A stretch of 64,000 nt of DNA, from the NCBI GenBank assembly GCA_916610825.1, contig OU744447.1, positions 12,445,751-12,509,750 on the forward strand. Direction: 5' to 3'. This DNA comes from Haliclystus octoradiatus. Lineage: Eukaryota; Cnidaria; Staurozoa; Stauromedusae; Haliclystidae. Of this stretch, positions 53,262-64,000 are shown piece after piece; position 1 is the stretch's first letter, and every line of letters starts with the position of its first letter. Position numbers and translations under genes: made by a program. The notes beneath the pieces are model-generated. The model did not search any database. It was not told the origin of the DNA and saw only the letters and a list, made by a program, of their open reading frames with translations.

Positions 53262-53462
53262 TTTTAGAAAAGGGTTACCGCATGCTTGCAAATGTTTGTA
53301 TTCATATTTACTAAACTCGAAAATGTTGGGGAACACTCGGGAAGCTAAAAATCACTCGCTCGGAGCTCGTGATTTTTTAACGCTTCACTCGTGTCTCCCA
53401 ACATTTTCTCGTTTAGTAAATATGATACAAACATGGCAAGTATGTGGCAACCCTTTTCTCTT
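53262..53462. repeat. Foldback element, ~90-bp imperfect arms
   Basis: The left arm (AAAAGGGTTACCGCATGC … ACTCGAAAATGTTGGG) is mirrored by CCCAACATTTTCTCG … GTGGCAACCCTTTT. The tip is built from CACTCGG/GAGCTCGTG words. No coding content is seen. Confidence 0.75.
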
Positions 53463-53466
53463 TATT

Positions 53467-53635
53467 CTAAAATGATGGAATGATTCCTTGCGATTTGATT
53501 GGTCGTTGAGCGTGCAGGTAAAAGTCGATAAAGGCAGGCGACATCCTTTGTTCTAGAGTCGTCGAATGATTCCTAGAAATTTGATTTGTCGATTGAGCAT
53601 CCACGAAAAATAGATGAAGGCACGCGGGAAAGTTG
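53467..53635. repeat. Imperfect ~100-bp direct duplication
   Basis: GAATGATTCC followed by GATTTGATTGGTCG and an AGGCACGCGGG-like tail occurs twice in succession, with about a quarter of positions changed. It lies just upstream of the Crypton-like gene. Confidence 0.6.
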
Positions 53636-53704
53636 AACCAGGGTTTCTTGAGTTTCTGACCCAGAGGTTTCTGATTACCCCCAAACAAAATCAAAACAAT
53701 TAAA

Positions 53705-54935
53705 ATGGTAAAACGGAATTTTTATTTCAGATATAATTTACTTGATAATAATAATGATAATGTCGATAATAGTAACAATGGTTGCAGGTTCTCTAAGAAA
53801 ACGTACGATGAAATTGACGAACTCCTGTTAAGTTCAACAGCAAAAACAACAGAATACAAAACAGCTCATGCAGTTAAAATATTCGAATGTGAGTTGCAAT
53901 TACACATTATTTTTACAACATACATGAAAGCAAGATTTAGAATAATATATTTGTATTCGCAATGGCCTCGAACGTCACCCCAACCAACCACCTACAAACA
54001 AAGGAATAAGCTTTAATGATGTGTCATTTAAAAAATCCAATTCTATTTTGAATGCAAAGATCAAGGAACTTAAAAGAAATGGGAAAGAGAAAGTTACCCA
54101 CAAGAAAGCAATTACAGAAAGCGACCTAATAAAATTAAAAGACAGTGAGGTTTTTTCAATTGATAGCTTCCAGACACTGCTGCAAAACGTTTGGTTTAAC
54201 CTTAATATATACTTTTGTAAAAGGGGAAGTGAAAGACAGAGGTTTCTGGCAAAATCTTAATTTGAATTCAAAATTCAATTGAAAACATTGCAGAATATGC
54301 AAGTATCAGTCATAATGAGTTGAATAAAAATCACCAAAGGAGGATACAGAAAAAAGACGATTACGTTTACATGGGGAGATTATATAAAAGTAACAATAAA
54401 AATTATGGCTAGACAGCCCTGAAAATATACCTTTCAAAATCCAAATTACCAAGCACTTTTCCAGTATCCAAAGAGAAAGTGGAATGCTGACGCTCACGAC
54501 AATATATGGTACGAAAATCGTCCTTTTGGAGTAAATAAGCTTAGCGTAATGATGAAGTCTATAGGTGAAGATGCAGGACTTTCACATCTCTACACAAACC
54601 ATTGCGCTAGAGCTACCTCAATAACTTTACTGTCGAATGCTGGCATGGTCAACCGGCATATCATGTCAATCTCCAGCCATAAAAATGAACAATCATTGCA
54701 ACATTATAATGCGCGCTCATCAGAATATCAACTAAGCCAATGTAGTGATGTGATATCAAATGCACTGGGAAATTCTGAGTCTCTTCCAGTTAATCAAGCT
54801 GGATGCAATTTTAGTTTTTCACTGCCATCAGCACCAGTTGCATGGCCGTATACGTCTTTGGATTATAATCATCCAGTTCAACCAGCGTTCAACAATTGCT
54901 CGATCGCGTCCATTACCATCAATTATAACAGTTAG
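53705..54935 (+). pseudogene. Crypton-like tyrosine recombinase (DUF3504 type), broken
   Basis: A DNA-breaking and joining enzyme of tyrosine-recombinase type. The N-terminal part has RFSKKTYDEIDELLLSSTAK. The segment at 54021-54240 has KSNSILNAKIKELKRNGKEK and VWFNLNIYFCKRGSERQRFL, whose RG-R region is the likely first catalytic Arg. After frameshifts near 54010, 54260 and 54420 come EYASISHNELNKNHQ and WYENRPFGVNKLSVMMKSIG. The catalytic block is NHCARAT (H-x-x-R), then SSHKNEQSLQHYNA with the presumed nucleophilic Tyr. The layout is that of Crypton-derived DUF3504 proteins, the group that gave rise to vertebrate QRICH1 and ZMYM genes. It lies inside an intron of the minus-strand membrane protein gene. 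Confidence 0.75.
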
Positions 54936-55261
54936 ATAATCTATCTCTTTAATATTATAAAATAGTTCAAATGTTACATTGTTCAAGTAAAGTTACATTA
55001 AAATTATTATATGATCATTCATAAAGTGTATTTTCTCTGCAAATGATCTTTCATCGCCAACAGCCTGAAAAATAATGGCGGAATTTTCTGCATTGATCAC
55101 ACGAGACGTCTAGTCCAAACCACATCACGTGATCAAAACCACGATTCTAATCGGGTCAAGCGGTGTTCGATTTTTCATGAGTGGCATTGACAGTTTTATT
55201 GATAAAAATAAAATTCATTACTTCGGAGACTACAGTAGAAAGATTAAATAGGTATGATTTT

Positions 55262-55432
55262 CGTTTTAGAAAAGCGTTCATGCACGGGTTTTGCCATGCT
55301 TCATCGCAAAATTATTGCACTCGGGAAGGCGAGTTTATTCATTACACTTCCCGAGTGTCTTCCAGCATCACTCGTGCAAGAATTTTGCGATGAAGCATGG
55401 CAACCTGTGCATGAACCCTTTAGTCAACAGGT
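55262..55432. repeat. Foldback element with CACTCGGGAAG tip
   Basis: The arms contain GCCATGCTTCATCGCAAAAT and its complement, around an inner inverted repeat ACTCGGGAAG/CTTCCCGAGT. The plus-strand open frames across it are by-products. Its plan is similar to the foldback at 53.3 kb on the other side of the Crypton-like gene. Confidence 0.8.
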
Positions 55433-57229
55433 TTTCATATTCAGAAAACTGCTGTTGTTATCTGGCCTTGTCTGTTTATTTCACTCAAATATCAAATTAT
55501 TTGTCAAATAGGAAAATTAAAAAAGAAATGAATAGATAAATATGTTATTAACACTTTTGTATACCAATCATATGAAATAAACAACATTGAAAGGTATATT
55601 TAACTTACACATTGATCAATGTACCGCATTGAAAAAAAGCGCCAAACGATCGAAGTAAACACGAAGCATAACATGACATTTGCAACTTCTAAAATCGTCC
55701 TGAAATAACCAGATCCTCCCAGAAACTACAAAATGACATTGCATTTTATTGCTGATTCGATTGGTGAACTTTAAATCGTTTCTTGGAACAATTTGTCACT
55801 GTTTTCTTAGTTTTATTAGCAACCATACTCGCGTCGCCATTTATTTTTCGATCAATCTTAACAAAATTTGAAACTTCCATAAAATAGTCAAATCATGATG
55901 GAATCACGCGAATGAAGGTTCCCTGGATAACTGAAGTTAAACATACAAAAGATTTTAGCAAGAGTGTTCCCCTTTTTCTGGTTTTCAAGCCCTTCAAAGC
56001 CCTGGAACATGAAAACGTATTTACACATGTAGAAACTTATGCTTTCAAAAGCAATTGATTTTGAATTACATGCACTCATCGAGTGAGACTCCTATCTAAT
56101 ATTGTATATCTATATTATTATCAAATTCTGAAATCAGGAACAGTCAAGCTGCCTAAATAATTAATTTTCGTTATTAATAATACTGTTAAGGATTTTTCAA
56201 AATAATACAACTTTGTTGACGTTCATGACTCTAAATAATCTCCTTTGGTTTAGATCTAATGTGATATGGAATTGATAGACACACAGGTTGGACATTAACT
56301 GCATCAAGGCAGTGGGAAAGTGCATGAAAACCTGCAGGACAAGGACTGGAACAGAAGACAAAAATCAATTACAATTTTCAGAACCAACATAGAAGCACAT
56401 CCAAACTGAAACTAAATTGAGGAACCTATGCCCTGTATTTACTGTTCTGCACTGCACTCCCTGACAGGTGGTTCATCATCAACGTTATTGATTTCTAAAA
56501 TATTTTGATCCACGATTTTATTAGTAAAATATATGTTTGTACAAAGACAAGGGCTAGCTCTTTAAAATAGTAAATATAGTACCGTAAATGTTAAACGAGT
56601 TTTTAATATGTTCACAAATCTAATTAAACAATTGGTACGTTAACAAACAGTTGGTTACCTACCACAGCTAAAAGACGACCCACGACATCACTAGGGGAGC
56701 CATATCTACCATATCTTAGGGAGGCAGTATGCTGTTGTATATAAATGTCGATATAGCTTATTTGAAGCAGGCTATTTCGGTTACAGCTGAAATGCATTTG
56801 AGATGCTGTTCATGCGCAAATGACGCGTTCTTCAACACACAATCGGACTCTATGAAATGGTTGCATTGGCCACTATCCTTGCATGGAGAGAAACATAAAT
56901 TGTATTAACTGTATAAATTAATATTAATAGTTAAATTTTATGCCCATTCTAACCACTTGTCGTTAGCAAAACGTTGTCAAAACAAAATATTCCTTGTCGT
57001 TAGCAGTTGCTTCAAGGCAATATATGAGTATATGACGCATTTATACTACAAGCAAAATATAACCATATAAAACACGTTTCATTGATAAACAGAAATTGCT
57101 TGTAAAGTCTGCTATGGTTTTCCGTAACCAAATCCCGGTTTTATTATTTTCTTTAAAGCCCGTCAATGGGATCAGCAGTCTATGCTTGTGAAATAGTATT
57201 TTTTAAAGAGGTCTATGCTCAAAACCTAC
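55433..57229 (-). other. Intron sequence, no exon recognised
   Basis: AT-rich sequence between the Thr-rich exon and the second half of the FN3 domain. I found no open segment with matching splice sites and phase. Confidence 0.4.
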
Positions 57230-57292
57230 CAAGGGGGTTGACCAGATAAGAGAGGATGTACCACCAGAAGTTAGGAAATTGAACGCACGAAC
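57230..57292 (-). CDS. Second half of FN3 domain
   Basis: A 63-bp exon, phase 0-0, after a long pyrimidine tract (TTTCCC then TTTTTTTTCAG), ending before GTAGGT. It encodes VRAFNFLTSGGTSSLIWSTPL. This completes the FN3 fold begun by the upstream exon, which ends YLWAE: the combined strand YLWAE-VRAFN has the spacing of FN3 F and G strands. Agreement of phase, splice sites and fold makes the junction convincing. Confidence 0.75.
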
Positions 57293-57678
57293 CTGAAAAA
57301 AAAGGGAAATAAGAGTTTAACTATTGATTCTTTATAGGTTGATCCTATAATATATGTTAGCATTCGATATATTTCATAAATCCTTGCACGTCACCCTTTG
57401 ATAACAAAATGGTTAAATGGTAAAAATCATAACCTAAATCCATAAATCGGAAGATTACTACTATGAAGAAACAAAAATGGATCATAAATGGAAAACGTAA
57501 AACAATCATGCATTTTATATTAACTATGATTGATATGCTCAAAGTTATTAGAGCTTTCAAACTATTCCAATGTTATCTAAATTCTTTGCAGGTAACAAAT
57601 TGCCTTTTGTGAAAAAATACGTTGGAAACAATCAGTATCGAGATCTTTTCACTGCTACGGGAAGAATTTGACAAACCT

Positions 57679-57757
57679 TAGCTTGCGTCCAGCTAAAACG
57701 TTTCGTGTTACAGTGTTACACTTTTCTTAAGAAACGCTTTAGTCAGGACGCAGGCTA
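57679..57757. mobile_element. Mini foldback sharing termini with the composite transposon
   Basis: A 79-bp element beginning TAGCTTGCGTCCAGCTAAAACG and ending CTTTAGTCAGGACGCAGGCTA. Both ends resemble the outer ~30 bp of the 16.8/44.7-kb terminal repeats (TAGCCTGCGT…ACTAAAACGTTTC). A perfect target duplication is not visible. It is probably a MITE derivative of the same family, in an intron. Confidence 0.65.
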
Positions 57758-57794
57758 ACTAAACTTACTTAGTATTTTCATGATTTTAACGATG

Positions 57795-58461
57795 TTTGTG
57801 ATTGGTTGATCGCTGGTCACGTGACGTATTTCCCTCTAAGAGCGGGAAATAAGTTGTTATCTCCCGTCGCTGGCTATTCATTGAAACATGATATTCATGA
57901 CAAAGCAACAAAGTAAACAAAGATTTTCCAATATTTCATTCGTTGCAAATAAAGACTTGTGTAATACAAAGAATGCAGCAAAGTTTGCATATAGCACTAT
58001 CGCATCGCTGATAGAGGAAATGTAATAAAAGTATCATACTCTCATACTGTATTCGAGTATTCAAGGCTGGTACGAATAGAACGAAATGTCATCTGCTTTA
58101 ACGCTAGCCGCAGGGGATTCTGAAGCAAACGTAGCAGTAAGCATTTATCAAGCAAATAAGATAATGCCTTTGATGAGATCCTGTCACCTTTCAAGTGAGT
58201 TAAAAATGTGATAAGTTTTGATTATGCGTAGAATTCTCAATTATTTTATGATTCATTGTTACTGTAGTGTTTTGCAGTACTGCATGTAATATGAATAACT
58301 CAATTATATTATTACTATTGGCTGAGTCTTTCTTGTCTAGTTAAAAACCATGAATATACTAATGCACTTATTGTATGAAAGCCTCGGGAAATAGTGAGTT
58401 TTATTTCCCCGAAGGTTTCTCGGAGGACAATCGGGGAAGTAAAACTCACTATTTCCCTCGG
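57795..58461. repeat. Dispersed ~700-bp repeat, copy B, ending in a hairpin
   Basis: The homologue of 45451-46150 in the same orientation, ending with a foldback at 58382-58461. It occupies most of the intron between the two FN3 half exons and stops about 30 bp from the donor of the exon at 58494. Confidence 0.75.
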
Positions 58462-58493
58462 AGCCATAAATTAAGTATATATTATTTACTTAC

Positions 58494-58693
58494 TTCTGCC
58501 CATAAATATTCCTCTGAGGAATTGTATTCAAATGAAAATACAGTTTTATTTACAGTTTTCACTCTTTCACCATTGATTTTGATTTCATAAAATGTAGGAT
58601 ACAAATCTGAATGCCTGATTTCTGATGGCATATCCCAGCTTAAGATAACATGTTTACCCGCGAGATTTACCATGGCAAGGTTACGGGGAGAAG
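58494..58693 (-). CDS. First half of FN3 domain
   Basis: A 200-bp exon, phase 1 in and phase 0 out, between an AATTCTAG acceptor and a GTAAGT donor. It encodes ASPRNLAMVNLAGKHVILSW then YEIKINGERVKTVN and YNSSEEYLWAE. It shows the conserved Trp of strand B (ILSWDMP), the Tyr of strand C (FYEIKING) and the Tyr of strand F (YLWAE) of a fibronectin type III domain. FN3 domains in surface proteins are usually structural or adhesive. It directly follows the Kazal exon in the inferred transcript with matching phase 1. Confidence 0.78.
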
Positions 58694-59406
58694 CTAGAAT
58701 TAAAATAAATGAACATGTAATAGAATAGTAGAGCTCTTATTTGTATCTGTAAACAGAATAGTGTCACAAAAGAACATAACCAACACCAATTTGTGACTGT
58801 TTGGTATACTTTTTCAGACACATTTATCTTACAACCCCTGATCGAGGATATCTTTCTCCTATTCTAATGAAGTACTTTACCTGCTCAGGCAATGGCAATA
58901 CAAATAATCTATATAGACCTGCAAGTTCGTTTCTCCTTATAGAAAACAGAACTTGTGTTATTTGTGCTGTTGTTTTATGTTGTAGATTGTTTGGATGATT
59001 TGCCCTATTTTATGACAGTATTTAAACATAAACATAATACTATGGGTATAACCATACGTGCCCATTAGCTCTGATTGGTTACTTTTGTAGATGCAGAATC
59101 AAACTTACTATAAACAAACCTATTCCATGCGAAAGGTGTCCCCGTAGTGTTTGCGTGCAAAGCATCATGGGATAACCAGATGTTCATACCACAAAAAGAT
59201 AATTATGGAAAGATAAGAACACCTTTCCTGCATCATAAGATAAGTTGGTCGATATTTGAGCAACTATAGTTGATATATGAGTATATGAGTCAAAGGATAC
59301 TTCATCGACATATTATATGTTATTTATGGAGCCATTTAGATATCAATGCACATCAACAATGAAGCATGCATCAACTTTCATGGTTGGTTTGTTTTATGAT
59401 ACATAC
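58694..59406 (-). other. Intron between Kazal and FN3 exons
   Basis: No coding signal on the minus strand. The plus-strand frame at 58801-58998 shows no domain and no splice context. Confidence 0.5.
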
Positions 59407-59550
59407 CTTTACAATATAAATGGTTTACAATTATAATGTTTTTGTGTGTTACACAGGCTTTTGCCATAAGTGTGCATTCATTACCATAATAATTGCCATC
59501 GCTACCGCATAGATGATTGGAAACACTAGTACATGTCATTGGGCAGGAAC
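59407..59550 (-). CDS. Kazal-type domain exon, copy 2
   Basis: A 144-bp exon, phase 1-1, with a TTTGTATAG acceptor and a GTATGT donor. It encodes SCPMTCTSVSNHLCGSDG and onward, with the same six-cysteine spacing as the exon at 9173-9316 and the signature CGSDGNYYGNEC. As an extracellular module it may bind or inhibit proteases. In the inferred gene it is the first domain after the signal peptide. Confidence 0.82.
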
Positions 59551-62238
59551 CTATACAAATGTGAGACAGTATTATTTCATAATCAAGTTTTATCATGAAT
59601 ACCTGCTTATAAATACCCCATAAATACAATTTAATATTCATAATTAATTGGGTAATCGATTACCTTTTCCACTTTCCAAACTGTGGATGTTTCCTTACTT
59701 GATCTAGTGCAAAATAGGATATATATTTTATTGTTCTATGTAACATTTTCAAGATTTGTGGAAGAAGTTCCCAAACAAATAAGAATAGGCCTCTTCGGAG
59801 TTTAAAAATTTTACTGTTTTTTAGGTAAGATAAAGAATGTAAATTCAAAAGAAGTATACCGCGTTTTTTCCCTAAGAACTGGTATTAATTATGAGAAATA
59901 TGAAATCGACAAGTAGCTCCGAAGAGTCTTATTATCCCTTGCGAACAAAAGATCAAGAAAATAGCCTATGATATTAATTTTAATAATACGCGAACGGTCT
60001 TGAGGCGGCCAAATCACCACTGTTTGATTAATATAAGCTCCTTCTCAGCGGTGCACTTTCCAAACTTTTAATACCTTTCTGGGGTGTCTATAGGCCTTTT
60101 AACATCTTCATCGTAGTTTTTCACTGCTTAAAATGCGATAAATTGCCCATAAATTGCAATTGAAAAACCAAAAAATCACGTCCTTTTGGAGGTAGCTCCG
60201 TGCAAATAAGATGCGTTGCGTTTGTTCTCTTTCTTTTAATTTAAAAAAACTGGTATTGTATTGAAAAGTTTTACCATCATGCCTCACTGTGTTTTTCATT
60301 TTTTGCAAAGATTTTGATAACGTACATGCAGGAGCAAAAGCATTTTGATATCTGCAAATATTTTTTGCGAAGTATTTCAATATGTCTAGAAGGAGAAAAG
60401 GTACTGCCAGGTCCAAAAATACTCTAAGGCTCTCAAACAGAAAACACAATAATCGGTAATTTTTTACCCCTGTAATGTTTGAATGCTTTCTGTATAGTCT
60501 GTCGAAGTCACTTTTGCCATGGTTTTTACCCAGTTGAGGGCTTACAGGACATCTGTGGCAATCGTTACTTTGATTTTCCTTTAAATATCATAATCACTGA
60601 TAGCTTATTTTGTTATTAACTCATCGTTGGAAGAAAAGATGTCTGTGTGTGTGTGTAACTTTGTCGCTATAAATAGCTTGGTTTGTTATGAACTGCTTTT
60701 CTTTGGGTTGGAAGAAAGGTTTACTGTGTCACCGTTCTGTACCAGCATACAGAGAGATTTGACCTGTATCAAATTAACAAATTTAAAGAATTATCATGGT
60801 ACTTTTCAGTCGTCAAGCAAATACAAAATCAGAGTTGTAATTTAGCTGCTATCGTTTTATTGAATAGTACGTTTTTGATGAGGCATACATGGACAACGTC
60901 AACACATTGTTTAAGTAGTAACCATCAATATATGAGGTGGATGATTGGTGACTCAGTCCAAGTGTCCTCTCTGTGAGATGTTAGTTAAAGCTAATAGAAT
61001 ATTGGAGTTTGGGTCTCTCATTTATGTAGTTTACTGTATCAAATATTCAAATTTCAGAATCACTTATTTTGTTCTTACCACTCAATGATTCATGTAGAGA
61101 TTCACTCAACCGATACAGCAATGATATTTACATACCAATGCCTTTCACTTTTAAACTAGTTCACTATGTAGTCGACATATTATTTACTTATACATAATCC
61201 ACATTAATTCAAATTGAAATATGTAATTCAATTAAGTATCAATCTCGTTTTTACTATATTTTACTATTTTTACTGTATGTATATAAGGATTAATTATCAA
61301 AACTGAAATGCATTATCAGTGTTGTCCTGCATTTTCAATTGATTTTCGTGACTCTTTCATTTTGCTGACATTCCCTTTGACAAGGTCTACTAAAAAGGAA
61401 CGTCGATGTCAGCCTTCGTCACAACCATGCGTTTTAATTTGCAGATTCATTTTTAGCTATTACAAAACAGCCTCAATTGAGTACAATTCAGCGTGTACAA
61501 TATTCTACCGCTTGCTTGTTGACTTCGACGAATGTTCACAAACAGATTATAACATATACTGACATTTTATATTTTACATGTTTTTCTTTTAAGCATTCCA
61601 TTCTGTAAAACGTTCCGCTGCCACTATGGCAAATATTTTTATTTCATCAAATTACGTATGTTATTCAATTTGAGGTAAAACATTGAATTAATTGATTGAT
61701 TGACATTGATACTAACGTCATTAGTTTTGCTATACGTATCAAAATACGATGTCAGATACAGACACTGCTAGTCTTGTCATTATATTTCAATGTTTGAAAC
61801 GCATCACATCTACTTAGGTGAGAAAGGTTCTTCTGAATACATTGAAGAAGCGGGAAATGATATGCTGTTAGCTATTATTGTTATTTTTGTTCGATGGGAA
61901 ATTTACAAATAATATTATCTATCTATAAAAAACACAAACTTAAAGTCAGTCTCATCTATATATGCCATGATAACTATGGAATTCCAGATAATATAAAAGT
62001 TTTAGCAAGGTCCTGTAGAACTCGATGGAGTGAGTATATTGGGAGTAGCTTGCTAAAAGTTTCTTTGAAACATAACATTTGAATTCAGTGAAATTATTTT
62101 ATTTGAAGTTTTTACATCTTCCCATTTCCAACCTTTTGAGGACTTCATCTAGCCACCTCATCTACAAGCAAAGCAACTTAAGAGTTTTCAAAAGTCAAGC
62201 GTCTATATAATGACGTTGTTTAAACAATAGTAACTTAC
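59551..62238 (-). other. Intron between signal-peptide and Kazal exons
   Basis: A 2.7-kb AT-rich intron with no exon recognised. Minus-strand frames at 59660-59848 and 60108-60449 lack domain signatures and flanking splice sites. Confidence 0.45.
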
Positions 62239-62335
62239 CATGATGCACCAATGCAGCTGATTGCTCTGTTATAATTAATCCGAATGCCACTATAAATATA
62301 GTCAATAGATAAATTGATGTAAACATTCTCGGCAT
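62239..62335 (-). CDS. Signal-peptide exon of the Kazal/FN3 membrane protein
   Basis: From the ATG at 62333-62335 it encodes MPRMFTSIYLLTIFIVAFGL, then IITEQSAALVHH and a phase-1 donor, GTAAGTTAC. A second Met at residue 4 is an alternative start. It is clearly paralogous to the plus-strand exon at 63783-63876: both contain IYLLTIF, AFELI/AFGLI and HHG before the splice. It supplies the leader for the downstream Kazal exon, which accepts phase 1. Confidence 0.72.
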
Positions 62336-63782
62336 TGAGCTTAAATATAATTATTAACTGATGTCCATGTACTTCAAAATGAGTAATATTTTATAAAATG
62401 CTATATGATTACTGGATGGAACTTTAAAATAGACTCCTCTTCAGTGAAGCAGATACAGCATAATGCTATCAAAAGATACCTATTTTTTTGCATACACGTC
62501 AGTAATAGAACGCATTTCTTAGAAATAAATCAATGTGTGTTGATAACGAACAGACCCACACTTGAATATCACAAAGAATAGTATAGAAAGTATAAGTATT
62601 TTTTATCCAAATAAAAGAAAGACATTCTTGGAAGATCATGAAATTCATACTGAATACACAGTGAATAAATTTCAAAGAATTATTAGCAGATTGTTTATTG
62701 TTCAATTGTTCAACTTACCTCAACGACCATCCGAAAAAGTGCAAGAAAACAAGGAATTTGAAAACAAACTATAACTTCCTAATGAAACAACAAATGTTTA
62801 ACTATAGAAATTATATAAATTATGGTTTACCTACCAATTGTAAATGTATTATTAAGATTGATCAGGGGTATTATTAACTAGCAATGATTGTAGGTCCAGT
62901 GATGGACGTTGGGCGATAAAATCTTTCAGATTAGTAAATAGCAAAAGTAATCAAACAATTGTTACACTCTGAGCACAAGTAAAATATATGTCTTGAAATT
63001 AAGAAGTCTGCCACGTGAAAAGATCTTGTGTTTTCAGGTTTTCTTCAAGCTTTTTTCATATGTTTTTTTATGTCATATAACTTGAATAGTGTATGTACAT
63101 TATAACAAAGAAAATCGTGAGTATATCAAAGCATATTGTTAGGAAAATTTTATAAAAGGATTGCTAAGTGGAATTGAATTAAAAATTATTTCTTGACTAA
63201 AGCTAGGTTAATAACACTTTAAGCTGTAGTCAAAAATCTAACTTACCAAAAGCGCGCTGAAGGGCAATTAGAAATTATCCATCTGAAACTACTGGTTAAT
63301 TTTCAGTAGAAAAAGAAAAAAGTTGAATACAACTGGTATAACAGAAATTCAAAATTTCATGCGCAAATCGAAAGGTAAAATAACCTAAACATTGATGCTA
63401 TATATCTCTATTTATTAATGTTGAACGGTCTGTTTTATGTGTTTGAAATTAGTTCGTTGGATTTAGAACAGATTTCATCATTCCCTTTTCCAAGAATGTC
63501 AATCTTCCATTTGATTTTGATAAACAACAATTTGGATCTTATTTGTTAGCCGTTCATGTCTATTGTTCGCTCTTAACAGATAGTATTGTCTTTCAAAGAT
63601 GTGTTTCATCTATATTATGCATGAATGAGCATCTTTTTCTAATATTTATATGCTTTATGATGTTTATATACTTCACAGAATAGGAATATTTTTATAATTT
63701 TATCCGGCTATCATAGCATTCCATAGCAAATCTCTTAATTTGACGATATATTGACATCGGTTAATAATTACATATAATTGCA
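62336..63782. promoter_or_regulatory. Shared upstream region of a divergent paralogue pair
   Basis: 1.45 kb of AT-rich sequence lies between the start codons of two head-to-head paralogues, so promoters for both genes should be here. I see no unambiguous TATA element or shared motif by eye. The small open frames within it are not supported. Confidence 0.35.
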
Positions 63783-63876
63783 ATGAGAATTTCAACTTTG
63801 ATTTATCTTTTGACTATATTTACAATGGCGTTTGAATTAATTTCATCAGAGAAACCAGCTACATCGGGGCATCATG
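63783..63876 (+). CDS. Signal-peptide exon of a divergent paralogue
   Basis: Encodes MRISTLIYLLTIFTMAFELI then SSEKPATSGHH, followed by a phase-1 donor, GTAAGTG. It matches the minus-strand exon at 62239-62335 in length, hydrophobic core and splice phase. The rest of the gene lies beyond the right edge; by analogy the next exon would be a Kazal domain. Confidence 0.7.
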
Positions 63877-64000
63877 GTAAGTGCAATGTTTATATTTATG
63901 CACAAAAGTGAAAATGGTTTATTGGCTTTAGGTATATAAATGTTTCATCAGCATTCAATAGTATTCAGATATTTCTGAAGGCATGGAAGGTGTGTTCAAG
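63877..64000 (+). other. Start of intron 1 of the plus-strand paralogue
   Basis: Follows the GTAAGTG donor. No coding signal before the window ends. Confidence 0.55.

Noticed and set aside
55181-55539. Three overlapping plus-strand frames
   Set aside because: They are read through a foldback element and its flanks, in different frames, with no protein signature.

Overview
This is an AT-rich animal nuclear window with no bacterial-style operons. It has split coding exons with consensus splice sites, two non-LTR retrotransposons, several DNA transposons, foldback elements and long microsatellites. The domains seen (Kazal, fibronectin III, PAN-like, DUF6589-type and RecQ-type transposon genes, a Crypton-like recombinase) suggest a marine invertebrate, possibly a cnidarian. 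The phylum is inference and was not tested.

Layout. 1-2360: a decayed minus-strand LINE interrupted by a TAA microsatellite. 7.4-8.3 kb: a tandemly duplicated, broken fragment that may come from a 7-TM receptor. 9.2-11.5 kb (minus): signal-peptide and Kazal exons of one gene. 12.2-13.6 kb: an inverted and direct repeat complex and a foldback. 14.7-15.0 kb: a PAN-like terminal exon. 16,817-44,674: a composite transposon with ~92-bp inverted termini and a perfect 9-bp target duplication. 45-58 kb: dispersed repeats, a Crypton-like recombinase pseudogene, and exons of a minus-strand membrane protein. 58.5-62.3 kb: the 5' exons of that protein. 63.8 kb: exon 1 of a plus-strand paralogue that leaves the window.

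The central finding is the 27.9-kb composite. Its own genes are convergent: a zinc-finger/DUF6589-type protein (plus, presumed transposase) and a RecQ-type helicase (minus), both broken by stop codons. Three later insertions swell it: a 10.3-kb TTAA-flanked element with ~206-bp inverted ends, landed inside a coding exon; a ~4.75-kb CR1-like LINE with a 1.4-kb (CTAT)n tail; and a 3.5-kb inverted-repeat element in a helicase intron. Subtracting these leaves roughly 7.9 kb. I recall a helicase-bearing lineage of the Academ superfamily (AcademH), and this may belong there, so novelty at superfamily level is uncertain.

Inside the LINE 3' region sits a perfect 155-bp palindrome. Each arm carries a complete hammerhead ribozyme core, one on each strand.

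The host gene is read from eight phase-compatible minus-strand exons: signal peptide, Kazal, split FN3, Thr-rich linker, acidic linker, TM helix, and a cytoplasmic tail ending in PPSY. One junction, between the acidic and TM exons, is unresolved. Matching signal-peptide exons at 11.4, 62.3 and 63.8 kb indicate a local gene family.
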